A stretch of DNA of 64,000 nt, from NCBI RefSeq assembly GCF_000350225.1, contig NW_005179033.1:145569-209568 (forward strand), in the 5' to 3' direction. Below the pieces are notes generated by a model. The model was not told the DNA's origin. It saw only the letters and a program-made list of their open reading frames with translations, and ran no database searches. Made by a program: the position numbers and the translations under genes. Positions 19,794 through 30,077 of the stretch are shown in pieces. The stretch is from Chondrus crispus (taxonomy: Eukaryota > Rhodophyta > Florideophyceae > Gigartinales > Gigartinaceae). The number at the start of each line of letters is the position of its first letter. Position 1 is the stretch's first letter.

Positions 19794-20413
19794 TGTAGCA
19801 TAAACCCCCGGTCGCGTTGGGGGTTTAGCTGTGGTTCTTCGAAGACCTGTGTACGCGAGAGAGGACAAAAACACACACACCAGAAAACAACGCGACCGGT
19901 GGTAGCGTGGTAGAGCGGTGGGGAGCGGACGCGAACACAGTACGCAGTAGAGCGGTTCGACGCGTTCGACGCCCGGGGGCGGCGCTAGTTAGCGTTCTAG
20001 CACCGACGGGCGGAGGCGGATCCAGTTTGCGCGCGTACGTTCGCGACCGCTACCCGCGTTAGTTTCTAGTTAACGCGCTCGCGTTAAGAGAACGCGTTTA
20101 GAATAAGCGGACGGGGTTAGACCTGCGGTGGAGGATCTGGTACCAAGCCCGTGCTTGTCCTTTTTCTCCCACCGCCGCCCGGTCGCCCTGTCGTTTAATA
20201 TACAAGTGAATAATCTACCATACATACTACAATATCTATCTAGTGGCTTACACGGTAAGCTCGCGTTCCTTACTCCGGATTGCCCCGCTGTACACGTGCA
20301 CAGCGAGCATCAAGCGCGTACTTACAGCCGCGGGCGTACGCGCTGTAAAACGTGTCATGTGTGTACAGTAGCCGCCCCCAGCAGTGAATAATCACCTTTG
20401 CGATTATGCTACA
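19794..20413 (-). repeat. gypsy-1 5' LTR
   Basis: This is a direct repeat of 4284-4903, the same length and about 97 percent identical by eye. On the - strand it would drive transcription of gag-pol. Its outer edge meets the second copy of GTCAG (20414-20418). The shared short frame ending in VVAW that crosses each LTR boundary is only a by-product of the repeat. Confidence 0.97.
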
Positions 20414-21031
20414 GTCAGAAGTAGAGGGAGTGTGGAAAAATAGCACTTGACGGTGACGTTTTACTGTAGTAAATAAATGCATCTCAACGAAATTATAAAA
20501 ATGCACGAAACGGTAGCATTTAATAAGTTCAGATGTCAAAGGAGAGTGCATCCTCTCCTACATGGATTTTGTGAGAGCGTAAAACATAACATGGAGAGAG
20601 AATAAAGGAGGACGGGAGTAGCATAAATGCATAGAGAGTCGAGGCAGACTAGCTGCCGACATTAGCAAGCATGACAACAAAATCCACAGCAATAAAAAGG
20701 GCGATTCCCTTCATTCGCCCGGGCGAATGGACCGGCTAGTGTCCGCGCGCTTCAATCTCACTCCCCTGCCGTGTGCGTGGTTCTTTTCGCAAAGTCCTGT
20801 TGGAGAACGGGCTGAGAGTGTCCCCGTCGCAATAGATGAAAAATGGGGATTGCTTGACAATTACAAGTATTTTTTCTTTTAATATTGAGGTTTTTGTCCG
20901 ATATCCTGAGCACCCCCTTTATTGCAGTACTGCTGCTCAAAAAGGAGTAATTTCAACAGCACACGTGGCACATTCACCGACCGGTGCAGAGAACCTACAG
21001 TATTGTCTAGACCATAAGTGACATGTAGGGG
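20414..21031 (+). mobile_element. End of copia-1 pol and probable 3' LTR start
   Basis: After gypsy-1 and the second GTCAG, codons CAG-AAG-TAG complete the copia-1 pol frame. AGAGGGAG then precedes TGTGGAAAAATAG (20431), the likely polypurine tract and LTR 5' end. I could not fix the LTR 3' end because the partner LTR is outside the window. The rest is AT-rich with no gene. It includes an 18-bp perfect palindrome CATTCGCCCGGGCGAATG near 20711. Confidence 0.6.
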
Positions 21032-21149
21032 TTGTCTCCTGGATACGAATGCAGACACGCTCCGAGTGTAGATATGAGCCCCGAGGCTTCCCGAAGGCGT
21101 CGTATCGCAGCACGTGGAAGCGTGTCTGCACGATGTAACCAGGAGACAA
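21032..21149. repeat. Foldback repeat, 30-bp arms
   Basis: TTGTCTCCTGG with CAGACACGC (21032-21061) is inverted at 21120-21149 (GCGTGTCTGC with CCAGGAGACAA). The arms match at most positions, around a 58-bp centre. The same arm sequence returns at 21538-21567, so it belongs to a small foldback or MITE family. Confidence 0.75.
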
Positions 21150-21436
21150 TATGCTTGTCTACCGGCTGCTACCGGGACTGTCAGCCATTGCGATTACAGT
21201 GGATTCGAGTAAAATTGTTGGCTCGATTATTGTCGGCAATGTGGTGCAGACTTTTCGGCAGTAGTGCGGACATCTGCGATTTTTGCACTGCGGTGAACCA
21301 CGCCCTCGGGAAACAAGCCCTTTCGAGTAACATTTCCTTTACCCCCGTTTGTCCCGGTTGTCACGGTGCGTATGTCCTCTCACCCGGTAGACAAAATTAG
21401 GATGTCTGATGTCAGCCATTCCAGGCCATAGTCAAG

Positions 21437-21544
21437 AGACAATATGCTTGTCTACCGGCTGCTACAGGGACTGTCAACAGTCTACCGGTCGCTACAGGGA
21501 CTGTGGACAGTCCCTGTAGCAGCCGGTAGACAAGCATATTGTCT
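21437..21544. repeat. Foldback repeat, 39-bp perfect arms
   Basis: The arm at 21437-21475 (starting AGACAATATGCTTGTCTACC) is inverted without mismatch at 21506-21544, separated by 30 bp. The spacer itself contains a variant of the inner part of the arm. A further near-identical copy of the arm stands at 21145-21180. Confidence 0.85.
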
Positions 21545-21567
21545 CCTGGCTACATCGTACAGACACG

Positions 21568-22033
21568 TTGCCTCATGTTGCGATATGATGCCCTCAGCAA
21601 GCTTTCGGGCTCATACAGCGGGTTTCCCACATGCTCAAACGTGTGACCATACATTTGAACATTTGCAAAATCTGCCGAAATATAATAAATTATTGAAGTA
21701 TGAGTCCTTCGACACTTCGTTGACCTCCGCTGGACAACTGGGAAGGGCCTATGCCAGCGCAAGGGGTGGTGTTTAACCACGTTTGACACTTCCATTGGCA
21801 TTGTCGCGTTCGTTGTTCCCGCGGAATGGTCATTTTGCTGTTGGCGATTCAAAAAAGGCGAGGTCTGGGACATAAACCTTCGTTCGGCGTCATTGCAGAA
21901 CCCATGTCCCCAAGGCATATATTCTAAGATAATTATGTTCCAACTTCATCCTTCGTAGTTCCAAATCATAGACCTGAGACTACCCACTCTCCCTCATTCC
22001 TTTACATCTTCAAAACCCTCCATAGTCCCTCGC
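21568..22033. other. No gene recognised
   Basis: AT-rich sequence between the foldback cluster and the pogo fragment. The short frames on both strands have no recognisable motif. Confidence 0.4.
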
Positions 22034-22690
22034 ATGCTCAAATCCACACCTAGCGTCGCACCCACGCCGCGATGGACTCGGTCGGTACCACTACTTTCTA
22101 CAGCAAGCATCCGTGGTTGTTTTGTTGGCAAAAGCTACAGTATCATAAACGGAGCTTGCATCCCGCGCATGTCAGTCGCCGGATTCACTATAGGTTCACT
22201 AACAGCCAATTGCCTCATAGAAATTGTTCGCCCACTGCCGAGGAAGAAGGTCAAATTATAGAAATACTGCTGGATTACAGCCTCAATGGTCGTCGGATGC
22301 AACGGGATGATCTCAAAGATGCAGTTCAAAATTTAGTTAGTAACTTCCGTTTGGGCCGCCGTCAAATGGTGCGAATTAAAAACAGGCCGGGAGATAAGTT
22401 TTGTCGAAACTTCCGGAAGAGACACGCTGGGGGTTTTTCATTCCGAAAACTGTATGAGCAAGCTGCAAAATGATATGCCGCTACAAATGCAGAAGTGCTT
22501 ACGGAGCACAAAGCAGCGTTAGAACGCCTCACTGCGGAGCACAACACCGATGTCAAACGAATCGTCATTTATGATGAGAGTAGCATGTCTGCAGACAATT
22601 ACAATTGTAATTGTCAGCAGTCATGCCACTCTCAGTGTGTGTCCAAAGAGATGCAACATCCATCTCAAGCGCAATTAAAATGTTAATCGA
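22034..22690 (+). pseudogene. Pogo/Tc5-type transposase fragment
   Basis: Several + strand frames together give a pogo-like transposase N-terminal half. One is the HTH region with EEEGQIIEILLDYSLNGRRMQRDDLKDA, followed by VQNLVSNFR and FCRNFRKRHAGGF (the CENP-B/Tc5 DNA-binding part). After a stop at 22470, AALERLTAEHNTD and RIVIYDESSMSADN carry the first catalytic Asp (DES). The frame then decays within about 100 bases. The remaining catalytic residues are not seen, so this is a truncated dead copy. It resembles, but is not a copy of, the pogo gene at 36625-43512. Confidence 0.75.
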
Positions 22691-23521
22691 ATGGCATTAA
22701 TGATATTTGTCCATACCAGAGGTGATGTAGAGCGTTAAATGTTCGTCCTTCAGGGTACAAGGATAAGGTACAGAAGATTGCGAGGAACCGGCGGTAAAAA
22801 AGTTGGAACGCATTTCTGATGTCCTATCTCGTGGGGCTATGGTAGCCAGTCGCCTGGATGTCGCAAGCGTTGACATGTTTAATGTTTTGGCGTGGGCCAG
22901 GTAGATTGTTCTCTACCTGAAGGACCTTACAAATGGGAATGGTAAGGTATTTTTTGTACGATGACAAGCGGTCCTGCATGACTTTCGCAGTTTTAGAACT
23001 GTTTCGAAACAATAACGGTATTGCATACGCGCTCCCCTCCCACACAAGCGGAACGATACAACCGTCATATGTGGGCTTGTTTTGCAGTGGAAACAAAAAT
23101 ATATGGAGATGGTGGAGGCGTTTGTGGCGAGTACGCCGCTGTGGGAGCAGGTTTTGGATGAGTTTAATGTGTGTGAGTTGATAAGCAGGGCATACAAGTT
23201 TGCAGTTACACACGCAAGAATAACCAGAGCTTTTATGGCGAGTGAGTCCAATGCTGACTCTTCCAACTAATCTTGACTCAAGCTTGCTCTAATTGGGAGT
23301 GATTGGTCGGAAAAAGTACTCGGCCCCCAAATAGCCACATATGCTTTGCATAGGACGGGTTGCTTTGGAAGTTCTTCACGTATGGGGATTCCTTGGTGGA
23401 TGATTGAATCATGATATTCCTTGCTTGAACAACGTGACGAAGCGCTTCAGTACAGTAGTCTTGAAAAGACAGGTGCCGGTCATTGAAAATAGAGTGGAAT
23501 GAGTGCGTTCAACAAATCCAT
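22691..23521. other. No clear gene; decayed transposon-like sequence
   Basis: Short frames on both strands (for example 23082-23270 +, with an acidic and aromatic helix) have no convincing family. Position suggests it may be the eroded C-terminal end of the pogo fragment and the left edge of copia-2. Confidence 0.35.
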
Positions 23522-24023
23522 TTAACGCTGGAGTGAGGGGGTAGATTTTGTGAAGTCCACTCCTTCCGCTGCGAATAGCTTCTGCGATCTAAAAAACTCT
23601 GACCCGCTATCTGTTTGTGCCGTCTTCCTCCGGACACCCGTCTGCCTCTTGAATCGTTTCATGAACTGAATTAGACGCTGAGAAGCTTCACTTTTGTATT
23701 CCAGTAGGCACACAGCGACAAATCTTGACTGTTCATCATGATAGTCAAGAAATACTCGTACCGATCGTGCGGTCTTGGGTTGATTCTTCCCATTGAATCT
23801 GCGTGGATGTAGCCAGGAGCATTACCTTTCGTCAGAATGCCTCGAAAGAACCGTCGAAAATTTCCCTTCGAACGTGGATCGCAATGGTTTCCCCAAGCTG
23901 CAATAGCGTTAGAATACCGGCTTCAATCAAGCGCTTTATATCAGTTGAAGTACCCAGATGCCCGAGTCTAGAATGCCATGTTTCGATTGAACCGTACTTC
24001 ATGAGCCGTGAGATTCTAAGCAA
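23522..24023 (-). pseudogene. copia-2 pre-integrase and integrase fragments
   Basis: The frame 24023-23832 carries WHSRLGHLGTSTD, the HH half of the integrase zinc domain. The frame 23713-23522 carries FMKRFKRQTGVRRKTAQTDSGSEFF, the second catalytic Asp region of the integrase core. The first Asp and the Glu are not in open frames, and the element ends shortly after. Confidence 0.75.
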
Positions 24024-24706
24024 GACGTTAAATTGATGCCAAACCTATCCGCAGACTCTATTTCTAAGCTATCCAACTCGACAACACCACCGACATCAGA
24101 CTCTTCATCAGATTCGGAATCAAGGTATGAGTCACTGTCGGCTTTGCTTGTCAGGTCTGGTACGTCTACATCATCAGATAAGTCTTCTTCTGCTTTAGGG
24201 ACCATCACGTGGCATCTAATTACTTCTCTCATTAACTTCCAAATGATTTCTTCGCTCCCCTCCACTGGGCAATGAAACCTTTTGTCACCTTTCGGTATGT
24301 AGAACAGTCCAGAAGTGTCCTTGAACGCCGTCCCAACAATTCCGAGGTTGTCTTCAATGTCCATAATGACTACCTTCTGAGGCAAGAACAGTACACATAA
24401 CTCCCTTTCGGTCAACCCAGGGATTGATAAGAAACTCATCGCGAGGTTCGGAGCAGCAAGTGTACCAGACAACCTCATGTCAGTCACACCATCTTGCGAC
24501 TGCCAAGTCACAACCCTTGACCCACGACAGTTTGCTACTATCTCAGAATCGCCGCCAAATGATGTAATAACCTCACACAAAGCCGTGTCTTCGAGAATTT
24601 CAACATCATTTGTCATATGCGTTGTAGTACCTGAGTCAAGCATCATGACACGTGGTAGGGAGAATTTGGACACATGGGCTTTTGCAATTGCGGCACGTTT
24701 CTTCAT
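23999..24706 (-). pseudogene. copia-2 aspartic protease region
   Basis: The 235-codon frame has the copia protease signature VMMLDSGTTTHMTND near residue 20, where LDSG is the active site. Hydrophobic strands typical of this domain follow (GSRVVTWQSQDG, NLAMSFLSIPGL). The last third is acidic (Asp/Glu/Ser-rich), unlike a pre-integrase domain, which is instead found in the overlapping frame 24023-23832 (ETWHSRLGHLG). A frameshift therefore separates them. Not functional as it stands. Confidence 0.8.
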
Positions 24707-25395
24707 TTTCGATTTGTCATTTTTCTAATTAGCAGGTTCTGCTTTCTCATCTGGGTGTTTGGGAACTTTACCTTCCTTCGACATATCCAAACAATTCCTG
24801 GAGTTCTTCCAGTTGAACCAGTGTTGGTCAATGCTGTGGATTCTTCTTTTACAATTCGCATTGATTTTGAGACGGTGCGGCACGTTAAAATTTCTTTTCT
24901 CTTCCTTTGAACGAAATCTGCTCCTCCAGAAGTCTAGCCGTAACTATTTCTCATGTCATCGAATCATCGAACATTGTCTTAACTGCTGCCGCGATGGCAG
25001 TAAGCTCCGGAACCTGGACAGAGGCGATCAACAATGAAATGGATAACTCGTCTGGAATTATATTTTTCATGCCCTCAAGCTGCTCAAGTGTGGCAGCTAT
25101 CTGATCAATATATGTCCACATGCTTTTCCTGATGCTATCGTATTGGAGGTTATTGAACTCAGTCATCTTTGTGACGCGCGTTGCGGTAGACCTAGAATCA
25201 TACCGTTTTCCAGGCGTCTTTGCACTTCATTCGGCGGGCCAATACAAGACCGAACCACGCTGAGTTCTTGGTCAGATAATGCAGCAACAATGATGTTGCT
25301 TGCTTTCTTATGATCTATCGTAAACTTTGTCTGGAGCGTTGCATCTTCGTGCCGGTTGGTACTGGACAGAACCTCTTCAATTCATCTACTGTCGC

Positions 25396-25449
25396 ATGCC
25401 CCATATATCCCGATTCTTCCTGCAGGAAGAATCGGGATATATGGGGCAT
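25396..25449. repeat. Perfect 54-bp palindrome
   Basis: The 27-base half ATGCCCCATATATCCCGATT...(to CCTG) is followed without spacer by its exact complement in reverse. No mismatch is present. It abuts a second palindrome of similar size. Confidence 0.95.
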
Positions 25450-25503
25450 TGGATGAAAAGATGGTTTCCGTCCATGGACGGAAACCATCTTCTCATCCAA
25501 TGC
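25446..25503. repeat. 58-bp palindrome with one mismatched pair
   Basis: GCATTGGATGAAAAGATGG...(to TCCA) meets its reverse complement at 25474/25475. Only one pair mismatches (A against G in the arms). Its left end overlaps the right end of the 54-bp palindrome by 4 bases. Confidence 0.95.
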
Positions 25504-25566
25504 ATTCATGCGGATCTTTGGCGATGAATGCGACATTGTACGCCATACAGCACGCAACGGCAACGT

Positions 25567-26242
25567 ATCGGATAAAGTAAGTACTCAAAAGGACTGAAAA
25601 TAGTTGGCGACAAGGGAGGTAATTTGGTTTGAGTCCGTCCAATTTTCGTGCGTAGTTTCAGCGTCCGTTACCCGTTACCTAAAAAAGCCGAAGTTGAAGA
25701 AAATTCTTCTTTAGTCAGGTGTTCTTTTATCGTCAGTTTGCATAGTAGTCGCTAATTATACACCCAGTAGTGTAGACCCTACACACTAGCAGAGGTAAAG
25801 GCAATGAATGCAGGCGTCTACTTCTAGTCCTGTGCGTCTAGTACACCTAGGATACACCTCCGCACATCGACAGATCGCTACCTGGATTGTCTGATTGTGA
25901 TAAAATGTGCCCTACTAAGGTTATATGCAAAGTCGGGAAACACGTGTTTTACAACAAATTCCATCAAAAGTTCTGCAAAAATGAACAAAAACGAACAACG
26001 CCTTTTCCAAAACTCACAGAACCTCCAAAACACGCTTCATATGAATTTTACGTGAATTTTGACAGCCTCTGTAGCGCTTCGACCTCAAACCGCACACCAC
26101 CACCACCATTCATTTAACCATTCGCGCCCTTCACACAACGTCACACACCTCTTTCACAGCCGTCGTACGTCAAACTCAAGTATGTGATCGTCGTCTATCT
26201 CTAACGTACTCAAAGAAACGCCTGGTACACCTCTGCCAATCC
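25567..26242. other. No gene recognised
   Basis: AT-rich sequence with short frames only. A short imperfect hairpin (GTGTAGACCCTACAC, near 25770) is the only structure noted. It separates copia-2 from the Harbinger pair. Confidence 0.4.
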
Positions 26243-26349
26243 TTGACACCAGCTATATCGAATATATCCCTCGCATTGCCACAAAACGACTGCAGAACGA
26301 CCCGCTACCACCCCAAGTCAACCCTCTGGAGCATGCCATTTTGTCATCG

Positions 26350-27122
26350 AGAACCTGGCGATCCTTGTAACGAGCTACAACGTAAGATTCAGCGGGTATT
26401 TATGAACGAAGGAAAACGTCACGCAACGAATTCCGAGCAAGGTTTGGAAGAAGTTGTACGCAGACTACATGCACAAGTCCGAGGAAAGCTGCCGTGACTT
26501 AGGCGTTCAGTTTCTCAAAGGGTCGCTTCCTGCAGAACGGACGCTGCAAGAAGATTTGAGAGGTGCACTTAATGGACAGGTAACGGGTACCTCTGATGAG
26601 GGGGCTGGACTTAAAGTCACGGTGCAGTGCGAAGACACTCTGCAAAGGTTGTAAACGTCGGATGGATACGCCACGCGCAACGTGTTGCGATTTCGTGATG
26701 ACATGGTCAGCGGAAACCTTCCAAGCCGAGCTCCAACTAAGACGGATGCACATGATGAGGCAGCGGTCGCTAATGAAAACAAAGCCTGTGAAAGCAAAAT
26801 CGGTGAAGATTCGAATGCAGATCCTGTAAAAAGAGGTGTAACTCGTCTTGAAGTAAAACCACGTGCTGCAGATGGAATAAACAGAATGGTGGACACGATG
26901 GAAGTGACAGAGGCGAACAATGGTAATCTGATTAGGGAGCACGTCGTATTGGCTAAGACAAGTTTCTTGCACGTATCTGCGCGCAGGGATGAGAAGGCGA
27001 AAATGCATCAAGTTGAGTTGCGCAACAGTAAGTTAGAAATCCGTAAGAAACAGCTAGACGAGCTCGCGTTACTCCGTGACAATAGCGTCATTACAAAAGA
27101 AGCGTTTTTTGGATCGCGTTAA
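26350..27122 (+). pseudogene. Harbinger-1 accessory (ORF1-type) protein, broken
   Basis: PIF/Harbinger elements carry a second gene for a Myb/SANT-like protein that helps the transposase reach DNA. Here a frame from about 26454 to 27122 has a single in-frame TAA at 26652-26654, with more of the protein in another frame upstream (about 26350-26497). The N-terminal part (KLYADYMHKSEESC-type helix) and the long charged C-terminal helix resemble such proteins (KMHQVELRNSKLEIRKKQ). It ends with LALLRDNSVITKEAF, a short SHOCT-like tail. It converges on the transposase gene on the other strand. The ORF1 role is inferred mainly from the neighbour. Confidence 0.55.
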
Positions 27123-27209
27123 ACTAGTTCTTTCAGGTCATCCTTGTCCTTGATAAGACTAAATTGTAGATACAGATCTAGTAAAGTGTGCGTGAGCGCT
27201 ATCCCCAAA

Positions 27210-28195
27210 TGTTTACGAATGTATTCCGAATATCCTGCGTGCTAAATGCCCGTTATCTTCAAATGTGAAGTACATCAGGCTCCGATGTATGAAGTTCGTT
27301 AGTCCAGCACATGCTTCAAAAAGAACTTTAAAGTGGTACCTCCGGTTTTTACTCCCGGTTAGGAAGCGCCGAAAGTGATTTCTTGACCTCGTATACGTCA
27401 CTTCAGCTTGACGCGACGTGCTGCATGGCGTGGGTTAGAAGCATTAACTGCAGGGTTGCTTGAATCAACCAGCATCTCCCTGTTGTCAATTGTGCGAATG
27501 ATATACATTTCTTCCCCCTTGTAGCCAGGATCACCAAGCACATACTCCAAAACTTGATCCAGGTCATCGTTGACCAAGTCCTCACGCCAATGTTCATGAA
27601 TGTGTGATTTTCTTAGGCAACGAACATCGTGAAAGGAACCAGCAAAACCAGCATCGACATATAAGAACATGCCATCATGTTCTATGATAACCAAATTGTT
27701 AAAGCAGTACATTTTCTTACGGTTGTTATAATAGCGCTTGTGCTCACCTATACGCGGTCGCATAATTTTGCATGACGTGCCATCAACATGGCTAACGTAA
27801 CCAGGAAAATCAGGGGGTTATTGTGCTAGCGCGCGTTCGTTAGCATCAGGCCAACGTACCTCATCAAAGAGCGCTTCGTTGATGACCTTGGCTACATAAA
27901 TCGCATCTGCGAATAAAGAAGTAGAACTATAGTTCCATGAACATTATTCGCAGCCGACACTATCATTTTGTCTGCAGTACAAGAGAAAAGCCATTATTCG
28001 TTCTGCAGGATCAAGATTAGTAGGGCGTCTTGTTTTGCGCATCGGCAACCCAGTCGACGGACTGTTGGCAATCAAATTGGGGACAGTCCTTTGCCACAAT
28101 CGCTCCCATTCCGATGGGAAGAAGCCTGTTACGGACTTAAAGGTACTGCTATGGGCGTGAAGAAGACTTCGCAGACGTTCAATTTTAGGAGTCAT
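27210..28195 (-). pseudogene. Harbinger-1 DDE transposase, broken
   Basis: Three - strand frames make up a PIF/Harbinger transposase (DDE_Tnp_4). The N-terminal domain is at 28195-27944. The core is at 27763-27398, with GMFLYVDAGFAGSFHDVRCLR holding a catalytic-region Asp and YVLGDPGYKGEE holding the second. The C-terminal region is at 27401-27213 (NHFRRFLTGSKNRRYHFKVLFEACAGL). Stops and frameshifts separate them, and about 180 bases between the first two frames are not open. The element is inactive. Its partner gene points toward it from the left. Confidence 0.82.
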
Positions 28196-28667
28196 GAGAT
28201 TTGCAGAGAGCAGAGAGTTCCTGCTTATCTATATCTCCTGTAGTGTCGCCGAGTGGGTCGATGTACATGCTCGAGGCTTGTGCGTCTTGCTGTTGTTGCT
28301 TTGAGATGGAAATATGGTTCTGTAAAACGGGCAGTGAGCTCAGGACGATGTATGTTTCGGAGTCAGAAGATGATGAGTCTTCAACGGCCATACCTGTTGC
28401 GGCTGTAAGAAATGTCACTCGAGGATGGGCTGACGCGCCTTTCAGGGTTACGATGACATCAACAAGGCCTGCTTGTGGAAGAGGCAGAACGTTGTTATTC
28501 GATAGAAACATGTAACGGGCACATGAATCTAAATCTCGAGTGGAAAACTCGAGACCGGGAGATGTCCTTGTTCGATTACAGAAATGATCTAATTCGTGAA
28601 ATTTCAGTTGGACGGAGGCGGTGGTTGCCTTATCATGCTCTTTCCAACTCGGCCGCAATATGCACAC
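28185..28667 (-). CDS. Unrecognised 160-codon frame
   Basis: An open frame directly upstream of, and overlapping, the Harbinger-1 transposase start. It has no domain that I recognise. The middle is hydrophobic (LVDVIVTLKG), followed by a Ser-rich acidic patch and a Gln run. It could be an N-terminal extension of the transposase read through a frameshift, or chance. It stops 11 bases into the transposase frame. Confidence 0.3.
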   Translation of the reverse strand: MCILRPSWKEHDKATTASVQLKFHELDHFCNRTRTSPGLEFSTRDLDSCARYMFLSNNNVLPLPQAGLVDVIVTLKGASAHPRVTFLTAATGMAVEDSSSSDSETYIVLSSLPVLQNHISISKQQQQDAQASSMYIDPLGDTTGDIDKQELSALCKSHDS

Positions 28668-28683
28668 ATCGCAACTTGCTCAT

Positions 28684-28974
28684 TATCGCACATTGTACAA
28701 AATTCAGAGATGAGAGATGGGCCTTATCGACGATTATTGTCGTGAGAGGCTTAAGTACCGAAGTAAAGAAAATGGATATCTAAACAACTATGGGAAGCGA
28801 GCATGGTCTGGACAATCTGAGAAGGCGAGGTCCCTGTAAAGCGCGTCGTGGCTCTGCAACTGCGGGTCGTTGGTGCAGGCGCATATGCAATTTTTGCCTT
28901 CTGCATCATGTCTGACTCAACATGAAATCCCTGAAGAGCACAGTGGCCAGCCACGAAATATAGCGGGCGCAATA
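28684..28974 (-). repeat. gypsy-2 3' LTR
   Basis: Direct repeat of 34603-34894. On the - strand the pol stop and a purine run (GAGGAAGAGG, about 28978-28987) precede it closely. Termini are TATCGC and GCAATA. Confidence 0.9.
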
Positions 28975-28995
28975 GGCCTCTTCCTCAGCAAGTGG

Positions 28996-30077
28996 CTACT
29001 GTGCCATGGTCAATTTTGCTGATGCAACCAACACTTGATCAGGGTGTGAATTGAGAAACTTCGAAGGCATGGCTGGAATGTCTTCCCACAAATTATTCAA
29101 CGGTTCCCAAGTAGGAGCAGGAGCGTCGTGGTCGAATCCCAGCCATTTCGTACAGACGTCGTACTGGTTCTTATCGCCGTTCCAGCGGAGGTCTAGTAGA
29201 TTCTCAACTGTGCTGTGGTTAGATTTGTTGTTGGCTATTGTGTCCAACAATTCATCACTAATGGCCAGTTGTGCATTCGCATAAAACTTGAGACGATTGG
29301 CATGCAGGATGGATAGATTGTTCGAAATGAGATCCTCACATTCGAAGACTAGATCGGACACCTCTGTCGTAACTCGCTGAGGTCCACACCAGATGACGCT
29401 GACCTTATGACCATTAATTCCGGCCCTTTGAGCTACTAGAACGTAGTTGCCGACCAAGAAATTGACTGAGCCCACATGTGTCTTGTCATTATGACGTTTC
29501 ACGGCTGGTTCTCGTGCTTTACTGCATCGAAGGCGTGTTTCGAGATGAATATGGTCTAGAGCTTGGATCAGCACGTTCGTTTTCATAATGCGCTGTGCTC
29601 GAATGAACTCAATTGAGGCCGGAAACGGAACAACCGGTGGCAGCAGAAAGCGTAGCGGGTTGTCGGCACGGAGTCCACTGAAGATCGTGATGGATGCTCG
29701 CTTACCCAAGCTGGGACGGACTGAGTGGTTCAAATGCTCTGGACCAAAGGGAGTACAGTAGGCCACTCTGCTTCCTTCATCCTGAACTCAGAAAGTAGGG
29801 CACGGCAGGCTCGCAGAACTTCCTTGCATATTGTTTCTAATGTACTGTTGGATTGCGGACAGTATGGTCTGGAGAAGTGATGATGGGAGTGTAGGGGGAG
29901 ATTGACTTCTGTCATGAACTTGTTCTTAAAGAGGCTGCCACGATCCGAATTCCATATGAGAACCATACCAAACAACGAAAACCATTTGATCAGGGTGGTG
30001 GCGGTGGCTTCTGTATCTTCGGTCACACAAGCTTCCAGCATTACAAATTTTGAGGCGTCATCCTTGAGAATGAAAAC
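28996..30077 (-). pseudogene. pol: gypsy-2 integrase core and chromodomain
   Basis: The frame 30077-29730 continues the integrase core: FILKDDASKFV, then WNSDRGSLF with the second Asp, and PYCPQSNSTLETICKE with the catalytic Glu region. The frame 29766-28996 holds the integrase C-terminal part (NFLVGNYVLVAQRAG) and a chromodomain (VENLLDLRWNGDKNQYDV, then TWEPLNNLW). A frameshift lies near 29750. The N-terminal half is on the far side of the solo LTR. Inactive. Confidence 0.88.

Larger units (their letters stand above)
4284..20413 (-). mobile_element. gypsy-1: complete 16.1-kb Ty3/gypsy chromovirus carrying captured genes
   Basis: Two 620-bp direct repeats bound the element. Both begin TGTAGCATAA and end TTATGCTACA, a perfect 10-bp inverted terminal repeat. 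The 5-bp duplication GTCAG flanks it at 4279-4283 and 20414-20418. Coding order on the - strand is gag, protease, RT-RNase H, integrase-chromodomain, so 19794-20413 is the 5' LTR. The LTRs differ at about 17 positions by eye (about 3 percent), so the insertion is fairly young. Gag-pol occupies only 12390-19717. The remaining 7.5 kb before the 3' LTR holds a UbiA/FAD-monooxygenase segment and an antisense frame. Normal gypsy elements are 5-10 kb, so this is an unusually large cargo-bearing member. Confidence 0.97.
23522..25566 (-). mobile_element. copia-2: truncated copia fragment, gag to integrase
   Basis: On the - strand a copia order can be followed: Gag-like (25166-24951; MWTYIDQIAATLEQLEGMKN), protease (24706-23999), pre-integrase zinc domain (24023-23832) and the integrase core start (23713-23522; QTDSGSEFF). 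RT and LTRs are missing. Two palindromes (25396-25503) sit in its 5' part. All frames are short and broken. Confidence 0.8.

Noticed and set aside
20758..20940. Short - strand frame with basic residues
   Set aside because: It is 60 codons in AT-rich sequence in the supposed copia-1 LTR; no support.
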